Positions 14,924 through 24,292 of a DNA stretch of 39,448 bases are shown one piece after another. Under the pieces are notes generated by a model. It did no database searches and was not told where the DNA came from. It worked only from the letters and a program-made list of their open reading frames with translations. Position numbers and translations under genes: made by a program. Numbering within the stretch: position 1 is the stretch's first letter; each line of letters begins with the position of its first letter. Source of the stretch: a virus; IMG/VR virus record IMGVR_UViG_3300035156_000364, positions 1 to 39,448 of that record; one strand, 5' to 3'.

Positions 14924-16590
14924 CGCTTGTTCCTTTGCAAAGCCGCCGGCCGCGCCGTGGCGGCAGCGGTCGGGCGGTGGATGGATTCGGTCTGCTGGGC
15001 GGCATAGCCGGTTCCTGCCGGCGCACGCGCATATTCGATTTGCTGGCCATATAGCAGCCTGGCCGGCCCGCCCGTGACGGCCAGCGCACCAGCCACACCG
15101 CGCAGGCGTCTCGCTGCCCGCAGGCCGGCGCCAGTGCCGACCAGGGCAAGCGCACCGCCGACGGCAACAAGCGAGTACGTCGGACTCGTCGACGCAGAAT
15201 CGGGCGCGTAATGCAGCGTCGCGGTCACGCTTGAAAACGAGAACAGCGCGGCAGCTACCGGCAGGCGGCGCGCGGCGCGCAACCCTGCTGAGCCAACACC
15301 AGTGGCGAAGGAACCGGCAGTTGCTGGCAGGCGGCGCGCTGCTACCACGGTTGCCGGCCTGCCTACGGCGCTGTATGCGCCGGCCGCCACGACCAGACGC
15401 CGCGCCAGCTGCATGCGCCCGGTGGCAACCGTCAGCAGGAACAGGCCGCTGCCACCGGTCAGGGTGTAAGTGGCGCCGGTACCAGCTTGTGCAGACGTGT
15501 AGACAAATGTCGCCGCACTGCCGGCGAGGGCGAATGCGCTAGAGACGGCGGTTAGCTTGCGGGCTGCGAGCAACTTGGCAGCGGTACCGGACAACGCGAT
15601 GGCGCCTACAGCAGCTGGCAAGCGCCGGGCAGCCCTGAGGACGGCGACCGTGGTGGTGAGTGACAGTGCACCTGGTGCTGCTGTGATCCGACGCGCAGCT
15701 TGTAGTGACGCGGCCGTTGGTGTCAGTGCGTAGCCGGCGGCGGCAGCAGCGAGACGCCGGATGCCAATCAAACGTGCGCTGACTGAGGTCAAGGCAAAGC
15801 TTCCGGTGCCGAGTGCTAGAGTGTACTTCGCCCCTGTTACTGCAGCAGCCACCCACAGCCGGCGCGGCGGCGCTCTGAATACCTGCCAAGGATTCGCCGA
15901 CAGTGACGCAACTTCCGCCGGCGACAGGCACCGCCGAAAGATCAGAACCAGTGATTGCCCTGCACCAGTTAACGTTTCACCGCCCCCAACGCCCCGAGCA
16001 AACAGCGCCAATCGATCGTTGCTGGTACTAAAGCCATTCCCCTGTGCAGCAGACGCAGACAGATTGCCGTCCAGATATATGCGCGCCGTCGCAAGGTCAA
16101 ACGTTGCGGCGATAGGCAGGGGGCGATTTGCCAGGGGCGTCAGAGCCCCGGCAACGCTCGCGGTAACTGCACTGGTCGGGCTACCACCAGTTCCATACGT
16201 GATCGCCTGCGAGCCGCTGTTGATGGCAAGGCGATAATCGTGCGAGCTGGAAACACGCCCAAGGAATGAGCCATCACATGAACCGGGGGTGGCGATCATC
16301 GCAAGCGAAAACAGTGTCTGCCCTGGCGCTCCACTAAATTTCAGGTCATTACGTGCCGCGTATTCAATTTGGCCAGTGCCAACCCCGAGCATCTGGCGCC
16401 CGCTTGCGCTGACAGACCGGGTCAGGCGTGTACCAGATTCAACGCCAAAGACGCTGGCTGATAAGTCGAGCGCCTCCTGTGCAGCGGACCACGCAAAAAC
16501 CAAACCTTGCGTGATCGGGTTGCTGCGGTCAATCGGCGCGGCCTGCTGGGGCTGCTGCGTAAAACGCGAAGGCAGGATCAACTCTGCCAT
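14920..16590 (-). CDS. LamG-like virion protein with ~11 Ala-Leu repeats
   Basis: A 556-aa protein. Residues about 25-235 resemble a LamG/concanavalin-like sandwich (NPITQGLVFAWS, LFSLAMIATPG, ARIYLDGNLSAS, FRRCLSPAEVASLSANPWQVF). Residues about 255-525 are roughly 11 units of about 22 residues with the pattern G-A-hydrophobic-A-L-T/S-G...A-x-L...AARRL-x-A. A basic tail follows. It lies between the small head genes and the connectors, overlapping the latter, so it is probably a structural or decoration protein with carbohydrate binding. Function is an inference from architecture. Confidence 0.7.
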   Translation of the reverse strand: MAELILPSRFTQQPQQAAPIDRSNPITQGLVFAWSAAQEALDLSASVFGVESGTRLTRSVSASGRQMLGVGTGQIEYAARNDLKFSGAPGQTLFSLAMIATPGSCDGSFLGRVSSSHDYRLAINSGSQAITYGTGGSPTSAVTASVAGALTPLANRPLPIAATFDLATARIYLDGNLSASAAQGNGFSTSNDRLALFARGVGGGETLTGAGQSLVLIFRRCLSPAEVASLSANPWQVFRAPPRRLWVAAAVTGAKYTLALGTGSFALTSVSARLIGIRRLAAAAAGYALTPTAASLQAARRITAAPGALSLTTTVAVLRAARRLPAAVGAIALSGTAAKLLAARKLTAVSSAFALAGSAATFVYTSAQAGTGATYTLTGGSGLFLLTVATGRMQLARRLVVAAGAYSAVGRPATVVAARRLPATAGSFATGVGSAGLRAARRLPVAAALFSFSSVTATLHYAPDSASTSPTYSLVAVGGALALVGTGAGLRAARRLRGVAGALAVTGGPARLLYGQQIEYARAPAGTGYAAQQTESIHRPTAAATARPAALQRNKR

Positions 16591-16593
16591 GAT

Positions 16594-17037
16594 TTACGGC
16601 GCCGCTTTGTTGGACCGGGGTGTCACTTTCAGCGTCCAGCCCGCTGAGAGGCTCTGCCCTGTACCGTTGTTGTGAACGTAATACGACGCCAACCGGGGCA
16701 AGTCATATGCGATCAGTTCGAGCGGCTGCGCGATGGTCGTGTTGTTGACCGGAAACGCGCCGATGAACCGTCCGGGACGCGTAGCCTCTGGAACGTCGGT
16801 ATCAAGCGTGCCATCAATATCGAGCACCTGGGCGTACAGGGCGAGAATCGCGCCCTCGACCGGTGCCGTGGCAAATGTTCCGACAAGTGCAAACACCGCG
16901 TCGGGAAAGCTGCCGCCGTCCGCGACAACGCCGTACGTCGCGTCGTCCGCCTGGATGACTGCACCATTCGCGACAGCGGCGCCGGAGGCTTCAAGCGTTT
17001 TGGCCGTCCCGAACACCACAATGTTCTCACCACTCAT
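16594..17037 (-). CDS. Hypothetical head-module protein (147 aa)
   Basis: I do not recognise a named family. The protein is beta-rich and neutral: ENIVVFGTAKTLEASGAAVANGAVIQADD at the start, then GSFPDAVFALVGTFATAPVEGAILALYAQVLDIDG and a C-terminal YYVHNNGTGQSLSAGWTLKVTP block. It is coupled to the 17034-17489 gene by ATGA and followed 3 nt later by the LamG-repeat gene. By place and composition a capsid decoration or minor virion protein is plausible. Confidence 0.7.
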   Translation of the reverse strand: MSGENIVVFGTAKTLEASGAAVANGAVIQADDATYGVVADGGSFPDAVFALVGTFATAPVEGAILALYAQVLDIDGTLDTDVPEATRPGRFIGAFPVNNTTIAQPLELIAYDLPRLASYYVHNNGTGQSLSAGWTLKVTPRSNKAAP

Positions 17038-17489
17038 AGCGTCATCCGTCCTTCTGCGACGTTCAGAACGCGCGATACATCATTGAAATGAAACGGGTCC
17101 GCGACATAGCCGAGCGACTGGAGTACCTGCAAAGGCTCGGCAAAGTCAGGCAGTAGCGCGGCAAGCTTGTCCAGCCATGCCTGCGCCGACGGCAAGCCGA
17201 GATCGAAGTCGCCCCGCCGGATTGGGTCCATGCCCCAGTACACATCGCGGTTGGTCTCGCCCAGGGCATTAATGGCGTCAAGGCATGCGCCACCGTGCGG
17301 GTCCATGGCAACCACGACCGTGCCGGGCCCAACAAGCATGCTCCGCAGCCGCTTGCGCCCGACCGACAGCACTTCGGCGATGGCGAAATCATTCCGCGCT
17401 GGCAGCAGCACGTCGATCTGCGTCACCTCATCGGCAGTCAGCGCGCGGTCCGCCAATGTTTCGAGCGCCTCTTGCTGTGCCGGCGTCAT
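17034..17489 (-). CDS. Hypothetical phage protein (151 aa)
   Basis: The N-terminal 55 residues ([22 protein letters not shown] and [21 protein letters not shown]) form a helical block I have seen in phage head-module proteins without known role. The C-terminal part is Trp/Asp-rich ([31 protein letters not shown]). It shares ATGA overlaps with both neighbours, so it is translated together with them. Confidence 0.7.
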   Translation of the reverse strand: MTPAQQEALETLADRALTADEVTQIDVLLPARNDFAIAEVLSVGRKRLRSMLVGPGTVVVAMDPHGGACLDAINALGETNRDVYWGMDPIRRGDFDLGLPSAQAWLDKLAALLPDFAEPLQVLQSLGYVADPFHFNDVSRVLNVAEGRMTL

Positions 17490-17902
17490 GCCAGGGTCAG
17501 CAGGCCGGCCGCCTGGTCGAGATCGAGCAGCAGCGTCTCGCCGTCGTTCAGCGTGACTGCCGCCCCATAGTCGTAGAAGCCGACCAGGTCCTTGTTGGTC
17601 GCGGTGTCGTTGTACAGCACCGCATAACGAAACGGGCCGACGGCGCCGCCGGTCGCGGTCAGGGTCAGGTCGGACAGCGTCAGCTTGTAGATGCCGCCAG
17701 CCTGGGCCGCGGCGCTCGTCGTCAGGTTGCGTGTCGAGCAGTAGGTGTACGCGACCTCGGTAATGTCCGCCAGCACAGCGGCCGACGCCACCACCGGCAG
17801 AGTGTTCGTCAGCGCGATCTTCAGCTGATCGGTGCTGAGGTTATGCTTCTTTTCGGCGACCGCTTTCACGAACGCATAAATCTTGGTGTACGCAGATGGC
17901 AT
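17486..17902 (-). CDS. Hypothetical virion-associated protein (138 aa)
   Basis: A 138-aa protein starting [22 protein letters not shown], with [41 protein letters not shown] and [25 protein letters not shown]. This beta-rich chain is common in head clusters and may be a decoration protein; no family name is certain. AAAAGG lies before the ATG. It is the first of three coupled genes. Confidence 0.72.
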   Translation of the reverse strand: MPSAYTKIYAFVKAVAEKKHNLSTDQLKIALTNTLPVVASAAVLADITEVAYTYCSTRNLTTSAAAQAGGIYKLTLSDLTLTATGGAVGPFRYAVLYNDTATNKDLVGFYDYGAAVTLNDGETLLLDLDQAAGLLTLA

Positions 17903-17934
17903 AGTCGCCTTTTCAGTTTGGTTGATTCAGGGGG

Positions 17935-18189
17935 CTAAAGCGCGATGGTTTTCATGCGACCGTGGCGCTCAAGCATCACGGTCGTGACGCCGCTCTCGCG
18001 CAGGAGGTCGAGCGTCTTGGCCCACGTCTCGCGGTCGACCGTACCAACAGCGCCGTGCAGATAAACGATGGTGTCGGTCAGGTGGCTGACCGTGACGATG
18101 GCCAGGTAAGGCAGGCGGCTATCGTAGCCGCCCGGTTCGTTGTAGGCGCGAATGTTCGACGTCGCGGGCGTCATCTCCAGGTGGATCAT
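17935..18189 (-). CDS. Hypothetical protein (84 aa)
   Basis: An 84-aa protein with an alpha/beta pattern: LPYLAIVTVSHLTDTIVYLHGAVGTVD then a helix WAKTLDLLRESG and strand VTTVMLERHG. The ATG follows GGAGGCGCG closely. Within the small-gene cluster between capsid and connectors. Function unknown. Confidence 0.65.
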   Translation of the reverse strand: MIHLEMTPATSNIRAYNEPGGYDSRLPYLAIVTVSHLTDTIVYLHGAVGTVDRETWAKTLDLLRESGVTTVMLERHGRMKTIAL

Positions 18190-18204
18190 CGCGCCTCCGG
18201 TTTC

Positions 18205-18381
18205 TTACTTCGCCAGCGACTCGGCGTAAGTGACGGCGGCCGGCTCAGCGTCGACGACACCGGCAAGACTTTCGAGGCTAGTCTCATCGACAGCGACGAC
18301 GTCGTTGCAATTGCCCAGATCGCAGTCGACGAGGACGCGTGCTTTAACTTGGCCTTCGGCCAGTTGCTGTTTCTTTGCCAT
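18205..18381 (-). CDS. Small 58-aa head-module protein
   Basis: A short gene read as MAKKQQLAEGQVKARVLVDC followed by DLGNCNDVVAVDETSLESLA and a short acidic end (YAESLAK). It starts 57 nt after the capsid stop and ends 15 nt before the next gene. The basic N-terminus followed by a VRVL.D...G...VV-type strand is common in small proteins next to HK97-type capsid genes. A weak GAAAG site precedes the ATG. It is below most length cut-offs and easily missed. Confidence 0.68.
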   Translation of the reverse strand: MAKKQQLAEGQVKARVLVDCDLGNCNDVVAVDETSLESLAGVVDAEPAAVTYAESLAK

Positions 18382-18438
18382 GATGTTCTTTCGTAGTGGA
18401 AGGAGGAAAGGCGGGCCGCAGCCCGCCGTGCTGCCGGC

Positions 18439-19692
18439 TTAGGTGGCCGAGTTGGTGTACGCCTTGACGGCGCCGCCAACATCGATCAGGTTGCCGCCCG
18501 AGCGCTGAAACGCCAGGAAGCCGATCTGGCCTTTGCGGGTGTAGGCCGAGTCGGTCATGCGGAACAGCGTCAGGTCCATCACATCGCGGATCAGATACTT
18601 GCTGAACATGCCGAACACGACCGACTTGGCATTTGCGGCCATGACAGGGCAGTGCTGGTTGATCGTGATCTCGCGACCCATCAGGCGATCCGGCGCGCCG
18701 CCCGGGTTGCCAGCCTCGTAGCCAGGCACAAAGATCGGCCGGCCCTGCGTGTCCTTGACCTTGCGTACGGCTTTCAAGGTGGTGTCGTGGAACATGTACC
18801 CCACACCCGGACCACTGCGATACGCCGGGTCAACCGAGTGCTCCAGGTCGACCAGGTCATCGTAGCCAATCAGGACGGTGTTGCCAGTGGCGCCAACCTT
18901 GCCAACGCCCGCTGCGGTCACCAGACCCATCGGCTGACCGGTGCCAGTACCAACAGTGAAGTGACGATTCTGGATACGGCCGAGGCGCAACGCCAGCAGC
19001 GTCTGGATGTAGGTCTCGATATCGATGAAGCTGTCCTGCACCAGCTCGAACGGCAGCGCGATATCCTTTGACGAGTACTTGTACACATCCATCGTCGCAT
19101 TGCCGAAGGCGGTTTCACCGGTGGTCGATTGTGCGTTCTGGCCCAGGATCTCGCCTTCTTCCGAAGTCGCATCGGTAGTCGGGAAATTCATCTGCGTGCC
19201 AGTGGCGGTGCGGATGGTCTGCGCAACGGCACGCATGCCACCGAATGCCTTGATCGCCGCTTCCAGCGTGCGCTGGTATTCAGGCGTTGTGGTGTAGCCG
19301 CCTTCGGTACCGGTCGTGGTCGACATGGCCGCGCGAATATCTGGCGTCTGGCGCGCAAGCATGCGGGTGCGGTCAGCGTCGGCCATGTTGCTGACACCAC
19401 CAGCAAGGAACGAGCGCATGGCCTGAGCTTCAGGACCGTGGCTACCAGGCTCGCGGGTCGCCGCATTGAGCGCCGCTTCGTGTTGCGCCTGCGGGTTGTC
19501 GATCGCCTGGGCGAGCAGGCGCTGCTCACGCGTGATCTCGCCATCGATCGCTTCGACGCGCGACAACACTGCATCCAGCTTTTCAGCGTCGGCAGCCGGC
19601 ATGCGCTCGTTGGCCGGGAATTTGTTGTTGAGGTCGTTAGCCTCTTTTGATGCGGCTTCGCGCTGTGCGCGCAGTTGGGCAAGCTTGCTCAT
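18439..19692 (-). CDS. Major capsid protein, HK97 family
   Basis: A 417-aa protein. Residues 1-105 are a coiled-coil delta/scaffold domain (KLAQLRAQREAASKEANDLNN, LDAVLSRVEAIDGEITREQRLL), to be removed by the protease encoded just upstream. The remainder has HK97 fold landmarks: TTGTEGGYTTTPEYQRTL, FELVQDSFIDIETYIQTLLALRLGRIQNRHFTVGTG, LVDLEHSVDPAYRSGPGVGYMFHDTTLKAVRKVKDTQGRP and SVVFGMFSKYLIRDV. AAAGG precedes the ATG; a terminator hairpin lies 47 nt upstream. Confidence 0.95.
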   Translation of the reverse strand: MSKLAQLRAQREAASKEANDLNNKFPANERMPAADAEKLDAVLSRVEAIDGEITREQRLLAQAIDNPQAQHEAALNAATREPGSHGPEAQAMRSFLAGGVSNMADADRTRMLARQTPDIRAAMSTTTGTEGGYTTTPEYQRTLEAAIKAFGGMRAVAQTIRTATGTQMNFPTTDATSEEGEILGQNAQSTTGETAFGNATMDVYKYSSKDIALPFELVQDSFIDIETYIQTLLALRLGRIQNRHFTVGTGTGQPMGLVTAAGVGKVGATGNTVLIGYDDLVDLEHSVDPAYRSGPGVGYMFHDTTLKAVRKVKDTQGRPIFVPGYEAGNPGGAPDRLMGREITINQHCPVMAANAKSVVFGMFSKYLIRDVMDLTLFRMTDSAYTRKGQIGFLAFQRSGGNLIDVGGAVKAYTNSAT

Positions 19693-19739
19693 GTACTGCC
19701 TTTCGTTGGTGTGGTCCGCTCTCGCGGCCGGTTGGGGCG

Positions 19740-19762
19740 AAAAAAAGCCACCCGAAGGTGGC
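19740..19762 (-). terminator. Intrinsic terminator upstream of major capsid gene
   Basis: Minus strand GCCACC-TTCG-GGTGGC and T7, placed between the protease stop (19784) and the capsid ATG (19692). A 47-nt GC-rich gap with AAAGG follows and contains no convincing promoter. Confidence 0.8.
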
Positions 19763-19783
19763 GTGCTTAGTGGCGCGAGAGCG

Positions 19784-20551
19784 TCAGCTAATGTGTTGAA
19801 GGCGTGTCAGCATGCTGACGCGCTGCTGCTGGCGAGCCCGGTGATCGTCCGATGCCGACGGTACGATAATCACCGGCGCCGGTGGTTCGGTGACCGCCGG
19901 CGCGTTCGCGTACGCCGATAGATTCCAGCGCGACGCCGCAGGCTTCTCGGTAGCGGTAGTGATGACCGCGTCAGCGAAGCCATTGGCCACCGCTTCTTCT
20001 GCCGTGAACCAGGTCTCTGCCGCGCACCAGGCGACGACTTGTTCCATCGTGCTACCAGAGCGGCGAATGTATTCGTCGTACATGGAACCATCGCACTTGC
20101 GCAGCAGCTCGACCACAGCCAGCAGGTCGGTCGCATTGCCCATGGCGAATGTCCACGTGTTGTGGATCATGTACTTCGATGCCGGCGTCATGTTGACCAC
20201 ATCGCAGGCGCAAGCGATGGCGGTTGCCGCACTGGCGGCATAGCCCTCGACCTGCATCGTGATCTTGGCGCGGTGTTCGCGCAGTGCCTGGCACATTGCC
20301 TCCGCGGCGAAGACATCGCCGCCAGGGCAGTTCGTGTAGATCGTGATCTCGTCGGCGTCAATGGAGCGCACGGCCGGCACGAAGTCCTGCGGACACACGC
20401 CACCCCACCACTCCGCCGTGGCACGGTCGCCGACAATCGGGTCGTACAGGTAGATCGCTGCGCCGGCCACGCCGGTGGGCGCCACGATGCGCGACTCGAT
20501 CGGCGTAAACTTGCGCCGGTTTTCATTCAGCAGTTGCAGGAGATTTTTCAT
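19784..20551 (-). CDS. Head maturation protease, ClpP-like
   Basis: A 255-aa serine protease of the ClpP/S14-like prohead family. Visible elements: the oxyanion-type NCPGGDVFAAEAMCQAL block, nucleophile Ser107 in GYAASAATAIA, and His130 in SKYMIHNTWTFAMGN, followed by SMYDEYIRRSG and WFTAEEAVANGFAD. It should cleave the capsid delta domain. It overlaps the portal gene end by 29 nt. The C-terminal 50 residues are Pro/Ala-rich and likely flexible. Confidence 0.92.
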   Translation of the reverse strand: MKNLLQLLNENRRKFTPIESRIVAPTGVAGAAIYLYDPIVGDRATAEWWGGVCPQDFVPAVRSIDADEITIYTNCPGGDVFAAEAMCQALREHRAKITMQVEGYAASAATAIACACDVVNMTPASKYMIHNTWTFAMGNATDLLAVVELLRKCDGSMYDEYIRRSGSTMEQVVAWCAAETWFTAEEAVANGFADAVITTATEKPAASRWNLSAYANAPAVTEPPAPVIIVPSASDDHRARQQQRVSMLTRLQHIS

Positions 20552-21821
20552 CAGGTTCGGTCTCGGTTGGATTTGGGGCTGGTGCAGTAGCGGCGGTCAC
20601 TTCAAGCAGTTCGTCGCCGCCGTCTTTCGGCGGCAGATTCTTGACACGGCGCACTTCGTTCTGCGTCATCCAACCGGGTTCGCCAGCACGGCCGAGCGCG
20701 ATGCGCAGCGCTTCGTTCTCGGACTTCAAGTCGCCGCGCTCGATGTCAGCCAGGTCGAAACGCACGAACAGCTCTTGGCGTTGCGGCCACAGCTTGCGGT
20801 TGAATTCCTGCTCGAACTTGACCAGGTCGCGCTTCAGAGTGAACTTAACAAAGCCACGCCCCATCTGCTCGACGCCCGATCCGAACGACGTGTTCTTGTC
20901 GGTCTTGCCGATCATGTGCGGCGGAACGCCCAGGATGCGCGCGATCTCTTCGATCTGGAACAGGCTCGTCTCCAGGATCAGCGAGTCGGATGCTGACAAG
21001 CTCAGCTGCTTGACATCTAGGCCGCCCGTCAGCACCGCCGGCATATGCGACCGTGTGACACCGCCGTGCTGGTCAGTCCAGGTGGCGCGGATGATTTCCG
21101 CCTGCTCCTTGGAGATTGTCTTTTCGGACATAATCGCAAAGTCCGGCCGAGCACCGTTGGTAAAGAAGCGCGCGCTGTACTCGGTTGCGCTCAGCGCTGT
21201 CTCGACCGCATGCCGCGCAGCGTAAGTAATTGGCGACGGGCTGCGCAGACCGTCGAAGCCCAGACTGGGGACATGAATCATGTCGGCTGGATTGAGCGTA
21301 TATTGCGGCCCGAACTCCGGTGTGATGCGATACCACAACCGCCTGTCGGTGTCGCGGAAAGGCTGCACCCGGTCGGGATGATGCGGCAGAAAGCCCTTGA
21401 CTGCCGCGCTGCGAAACGATGGCCGCTGGATCTCAGCGAAACAGTCACCTCGGAATAGGCGCGAACTCACCAGGTATTCCCAGAACACGGCAGCGGTAAT
21501 GTCCTCATTCGGCTGTTCGTTCAGCAGCCAGTAGTACGGGTGCTCTACCTGCCCGGCCGGCGTGCCGGTGGTCGACCGTTGAAACACTGGCATGGGCAGC
21601 GTTGAGACGGCGCCGCCGAGCAATGCCACGCCGGCATACACCGCGCTGACACGCATTGCTGAAGCCTCGCTGATGTGCACGCCGGCGCTGCCGCCGCCGG
21701 TGAGCAGGTTGACCAGCTCCTGCGGGTTCGCCGTTGACGCTGTTTGCGTGGTGGCGTTCTGCACCACCGGCGCCCCCGCTGGGGCCCGGCCGCTGAAGAC
21801 TGATTGCAGCCAATTTTTCAT
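20523..21821 (-). CDS. Portal protein, HK97 family
   Basis: A 432-aa protein starting MKNWLQSVFSGRAP. Portal hallmarks include SAMRVSAVYAGVALLGGAVSTLPMPVFQR, HPYYWLLNEQPNEDITAAVFWEYLVSSRLFRGDCFAEI, DMIHVPSLGFDGLRSPSPI and LFQIEEIARILGVPPHMIG. The start at 21821 overlaps the large terminase stop (ATGA); a longer reading to 22346 would run in a shadow frame of the terminase. It makes the dodecameric DNA channel. Confidence 0.94.
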   Translation of the reverse strand: MKNWLQSVFSGRAPAGAPVVQNATTQTASTANPQELVNLLTGGGSAGVHISEASAMRVSAVYAGVALLGGAVSTLPMPVFQRSTTGTPAGQVEHPYYWLLNEQPNEDITAAVFWEYLVSSRLFRGDCFAEIQRPSFRSAAVKGFLPHHPDRVQPFRDTDRRLWYRITPEFGPQYTLNPADMIHVPSLGFDGLRSPSPITYAARHAVETALSATEYSARFFTNGARPDFAIMSEKTISKEQAEIIRATWTDQHGGVTRSHMPAVLTGGLDVKQLSLSASDSLILETSLFQIEEIARILGVPPHMIGKTDKNTSFGSGVEQMGRGFVKFTLKRDLVKFEQEFNRKLWPQRQELFVRFDLADIERGDLKSENEALRIALGRAGEPGWMTQNEVRRVKNLPPKDGGDELLEVTAATAPAPNPTETEPDEKSPATAE

Positions 21822-23650
21822 AGTTGTAGGATTCCTGGTTCGACTGCGGTTTGATGTGCTGCGATCCGGCTCAGCGCCATGACCGTCGCGACGATCCCGT
21901 CGATACGACCGTTCGCATTCGACTTCTTTTTGTCCGGCCTGAAGTTGCCGTTCGTGTCGAACAGCAGCGCCGTGTTCATCGCGCACCAGCGCAGGACCGG
22001 GTTGCCGCCGTGCTGCAGCAGCAGCCCGTACACCAGCTCCTCGAGGAGCTTCGCGCCCGGGTGCATGCCGCCGGTGTTCTGCGGGATTTCGACCAGGGGC
22101 ACGTCGGCGTCGATCAGCTGGTTGGCCAGCTGCTGCGCGTTCCACTTGTCGTAGCCGACTTCGACCACGTCGTAATCCTTCATCGACAGCAGGATCCTGC
22201 GGCGCACCACCTCGTAGTCGGTGACGTTGCCATCGGTGCCGGTGATCCATCCCGCCTTCTGCCACGCCTTGTAGGGCGCAGCGTCGTCGTGTTCCTGCGT
22301 GTCGATCTTCTCCTGAGGACACCAGAACCACACCAGCACGCGCCACTCCGGATCCTCATCGGTCGGCGGAAACACCAGCGAATAAGCCGTGAGGTCGCGC
22401 GTCGACGCCAGGTCCAGGCCACCGAAACACCGCCGGCCCTTGAGCATGTCCGGGTCGAATTTCTTGCCACCCTTGTCCCACGTGGTGAGCTCAAACCAGC
22501 CATCGGCGCTGTTGCACCAGATATTCAAATCCTTCGTGAAGAAGTTGGCCCGCGCCCCGGGCATGGCGGCAGCCTTCCGCGCCATGCCGCGCATGTATTC
22601 GAGGGTCTTCGACTTGCCCAGGCCCGGGTTGGACTTGATCCAGTTGGCCTCTGCGAACGGATCGTCGTCGGCATCGAGCGTGTAGATGTAGCCGAACCAG
22701 CTGTCGTCGACGCGCTTGCCTTCGAGGATCGACGTCAGGTACGACCGCACCTCAGTGCAGATGCCGTCCAGGATGAAGCCGGCGGTCGTGATTGCCGACA
22801 GCAACGGCTGCTTCCGCGCACCCATGGCGGTCTCCATCACGTCCCACACGTCGCGGCTTTTCTGCGCGTGCAGTTCGTCGAACAGAATGGCCGATGGGTT
22901 CAGGCCGTCCAGGTTCTCGGCGTTCGCCGGCAGCGGCGCGAACACTGAGGCGTCGAGCAGCACGCGCTCCTGGTTGATGCCGTTGTTGATCTTGAACGAG
23001 CGCGCTACGCCGGGCGAGCGCCGTATCCAGCGCTTGATGTTGTCGAACGCCGGCTTGAAAACCGTCATCGCCTGGGCGCGTGTCGTCGCAACCGCGTACA
23101 CCTCAGCGCCCTCCTCGCCATCCATCGAGAACAGGTAGGCGCCTTGCGGCCCGGTCCACGTGGACTTGCCGTTCTTCCGTGCCACCTCTTCGTAGGCGCG
23201 GCTGAAGCGCCGGCCACCGTCGACGGCGCGGCGCCAGCCATACTTCACCGCGGTCCAGAACTTCTGCCACGGGTCCAGCAGCATCGGCTTGCCGGCCAGC
23301 GGCCCCTTGATGTGCACGAAGAACTTTTCGATGTAGCTGATGATGTGCCAGCCATGCGCCGGCACGAACACCAGGCCGCGCGCAGCGCCCTTGACCAGGT
23401 CGGTGTAGTGCCGCACTACCGCCAGGTAGACGATCTTGCCAGTCACCAGCTCGCCGCGCAGCACCGGCAGGCCGTAGGCCGCGTCCCACTCCTCCTGCAC
23501 CGCCGGGATCAGTGCTGCGATCTTGTGTTTGGTGAGGAGGTGGCGTGGTTTACGAGATCGCCGAACAGGTCGTCCTGTCCGCCCGCCGTGCCCGTGTCCT
23601 TCCGGACCCGCGCCAGCGACGGGATTGTCAAACATGCTTTTGGTAGCCAT
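21818..23650 (-). CDS. terL: Terminase large subunit
   Basis: A 610-aa packaging motor of the P27-associated type. Walker A-like ARKNGKST is at residues 157-164, Walker B AILFDE at 254-259, the coupling region follows, and the RuvC-like nuclease begins with FGGLDLASTRD (Asp413). The conserved YDKWNAQQLANQL lies in the C-terminal domain. The start at 23650 is chosen because of MATKSMFDN after GGAG; it overlaps the small subunit gene by 142 nt in another frame, unusually long for this pair. Confidence 0.95.
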   Translation of the reverse strand: MATKSMFDNPVAGAGPEGHGHGGRTGRPVRRSRKPRHLLTKHKIAALIPAVQEEWDAAYGLPVLRGELVTGKIVYLAVVRHYTDLVKGAARGLVFVPAHGWHIISYIEKFFVHIKGPLAGKPMLLDPWQKFWTAVKYGWRRAVDGGRRFSRAYEEVARKNGKSTWTGPQGAYLFSMDGEEGAEVYAVATTRAQAMTVFKPAFDNIKRWIRRSPGVARSFKINNGINQERVLLDASVFAPLPANAENLDGLNPSAILFDELHAQKSRDVWDVMETAMGARKQPLLSAITTAGFILDGICTEVRSYLTSILEGKRVDDSWFGYIYTLDADDDPFAEANWIKSNPGLGKSKTLEYMRGMARKAAAMPGARANFFTKDLNIWCNSADGWFELTTWDKGGKKFDPDMLKGRRCFGGLDLASTRDLTAYSLVFPPTDEDPEWRVLVWFWCPQEKIDTQEHDDAAPYKAWQKAGWITGTDGNVTDYEVVRRRILLSMKDYDVVEVGYDKWNAQQLANQLIDADVPLVEIPQNTGGMHPGAKLLEELVYGLLLQHGGNPVLRWCAMNTALLFDTNGNFRPDKKKSNANGRIDGIVATVMALSRIAAHQTAVEPGILQL

Positions 23651-23994
23651 TGGCCCAACTCCATCTTGAGCCGCTTCTCGTCGTCCGCCCAGGGCGTCGG
23701 CGTCGACCATCCAGTTTTCGAGGTTTGCGACCGGCCCTTCTCGGCGCACTCTTTCGACGCAGCGATCCAGTCGATGAACGTCCGCACGATCACGGCCAGC
23801 GGCATGCCGGCGGTGACGTGCTCGATGCCGGCCACGCGCAGCGAGTCGCAGATGTATTCGTACACCTGCTGCTCGTCGGACTTCAGGTTGATGACGGGCG
23901 GCGGGTCAGGCGAAATGACGGGGCCGCCGGTGGTGCGAACGTTCGATCCGCCCACGGCCGGCAGCGCCGTTTCAAAAGAATTCTTTTCGTCCAT
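23509..23994 (-). CDS. terS: Terminase small subunit, P27 family
   Basis: A 161-aa protein. The N-terminal 35 residues are flexible; then come EQQVYEYICDSLRVAGIEHVTAGMPLAVIVRTFIDWI and helical SKECAEKG, then KRLKMELGQWLPKACLTIPSLARVR, the typical P27 C-terminal helix and oligomerisation region. It binds the packaging start site and feeds DNA to TerL. The last third overlaps the TerL start in a different frame. Confidence 0.85.
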   Translation of the reverse strand: MDEKNSFETALPAVGGSNVRTTGGPVISPDPPPVINLKSDEQQVYEYICDSLRVAGIEHVTAGMPLAVIVRTFIDWIAASKECAEKGRSQTSKTGWSTPTPWADDEKRLKMELGQWLPKACLTIPSLARVRKDTGTAGGQDDLFGDLVNHATSSPNTRSQH

Positions 23995-24139
23995 ACCTGC
24001 CCTGTCCGCGCCGGTCCGCGCTGTACCTGGTGCGCTGGGAATGGTCGACCGCCCACAACAACATCAACCCAACCGCGAGTCCGACCAGGACGATGAGCAA
24101 AGCGACTACCGCCATGGCGGTGATGATCAAATCAAGCAT
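23972..24139 (-). CDS. Small single-TM protein upstream of terS
   Basis: A 55-aa open frame with ATG at 24139: a strongly hydrophobic segment covering residues 3-29 and then a basic tail (DHSQRTRYSADRRGQGRYG). Its stop lies 23 nt inside terS, typical coupling for this genome. A modest AGAAAG ribosome site lies upstream. Function unknown. The hydrophobicity followed by an Arg-rich tail is hard to get by chance, but there is no family support. Confidence 0.5.
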   Translation of the reverse strand: MLDLIITAMAVVALLIVLVGLAVGLMLLWAVDHSQRTRYSADRRGQGRYGRKEFF

Positions 24140-24292
24140 GGTTTGCTTTCTCGGGACGGCGTTAATTGGGAAAATCAGGACACAGCGTTAACCCCAGGGG
24201 GGTAGTTTTCGATGTCCATAAAAATGCAGGTAACCATTCGGTTTCCGGGGCCGCGACCTTAGACATTTGATGCCCCCCGGCATGTTGTAAAC

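Noticed and set aside
20523-22346. 607-aa version of the portal protein
   Set aside because: The first ~175 residues are an Arg/Gly-rich shadow of the large terminase; the ATGA overlap at 21821 and the MKNWLQS start fit portal proteins.
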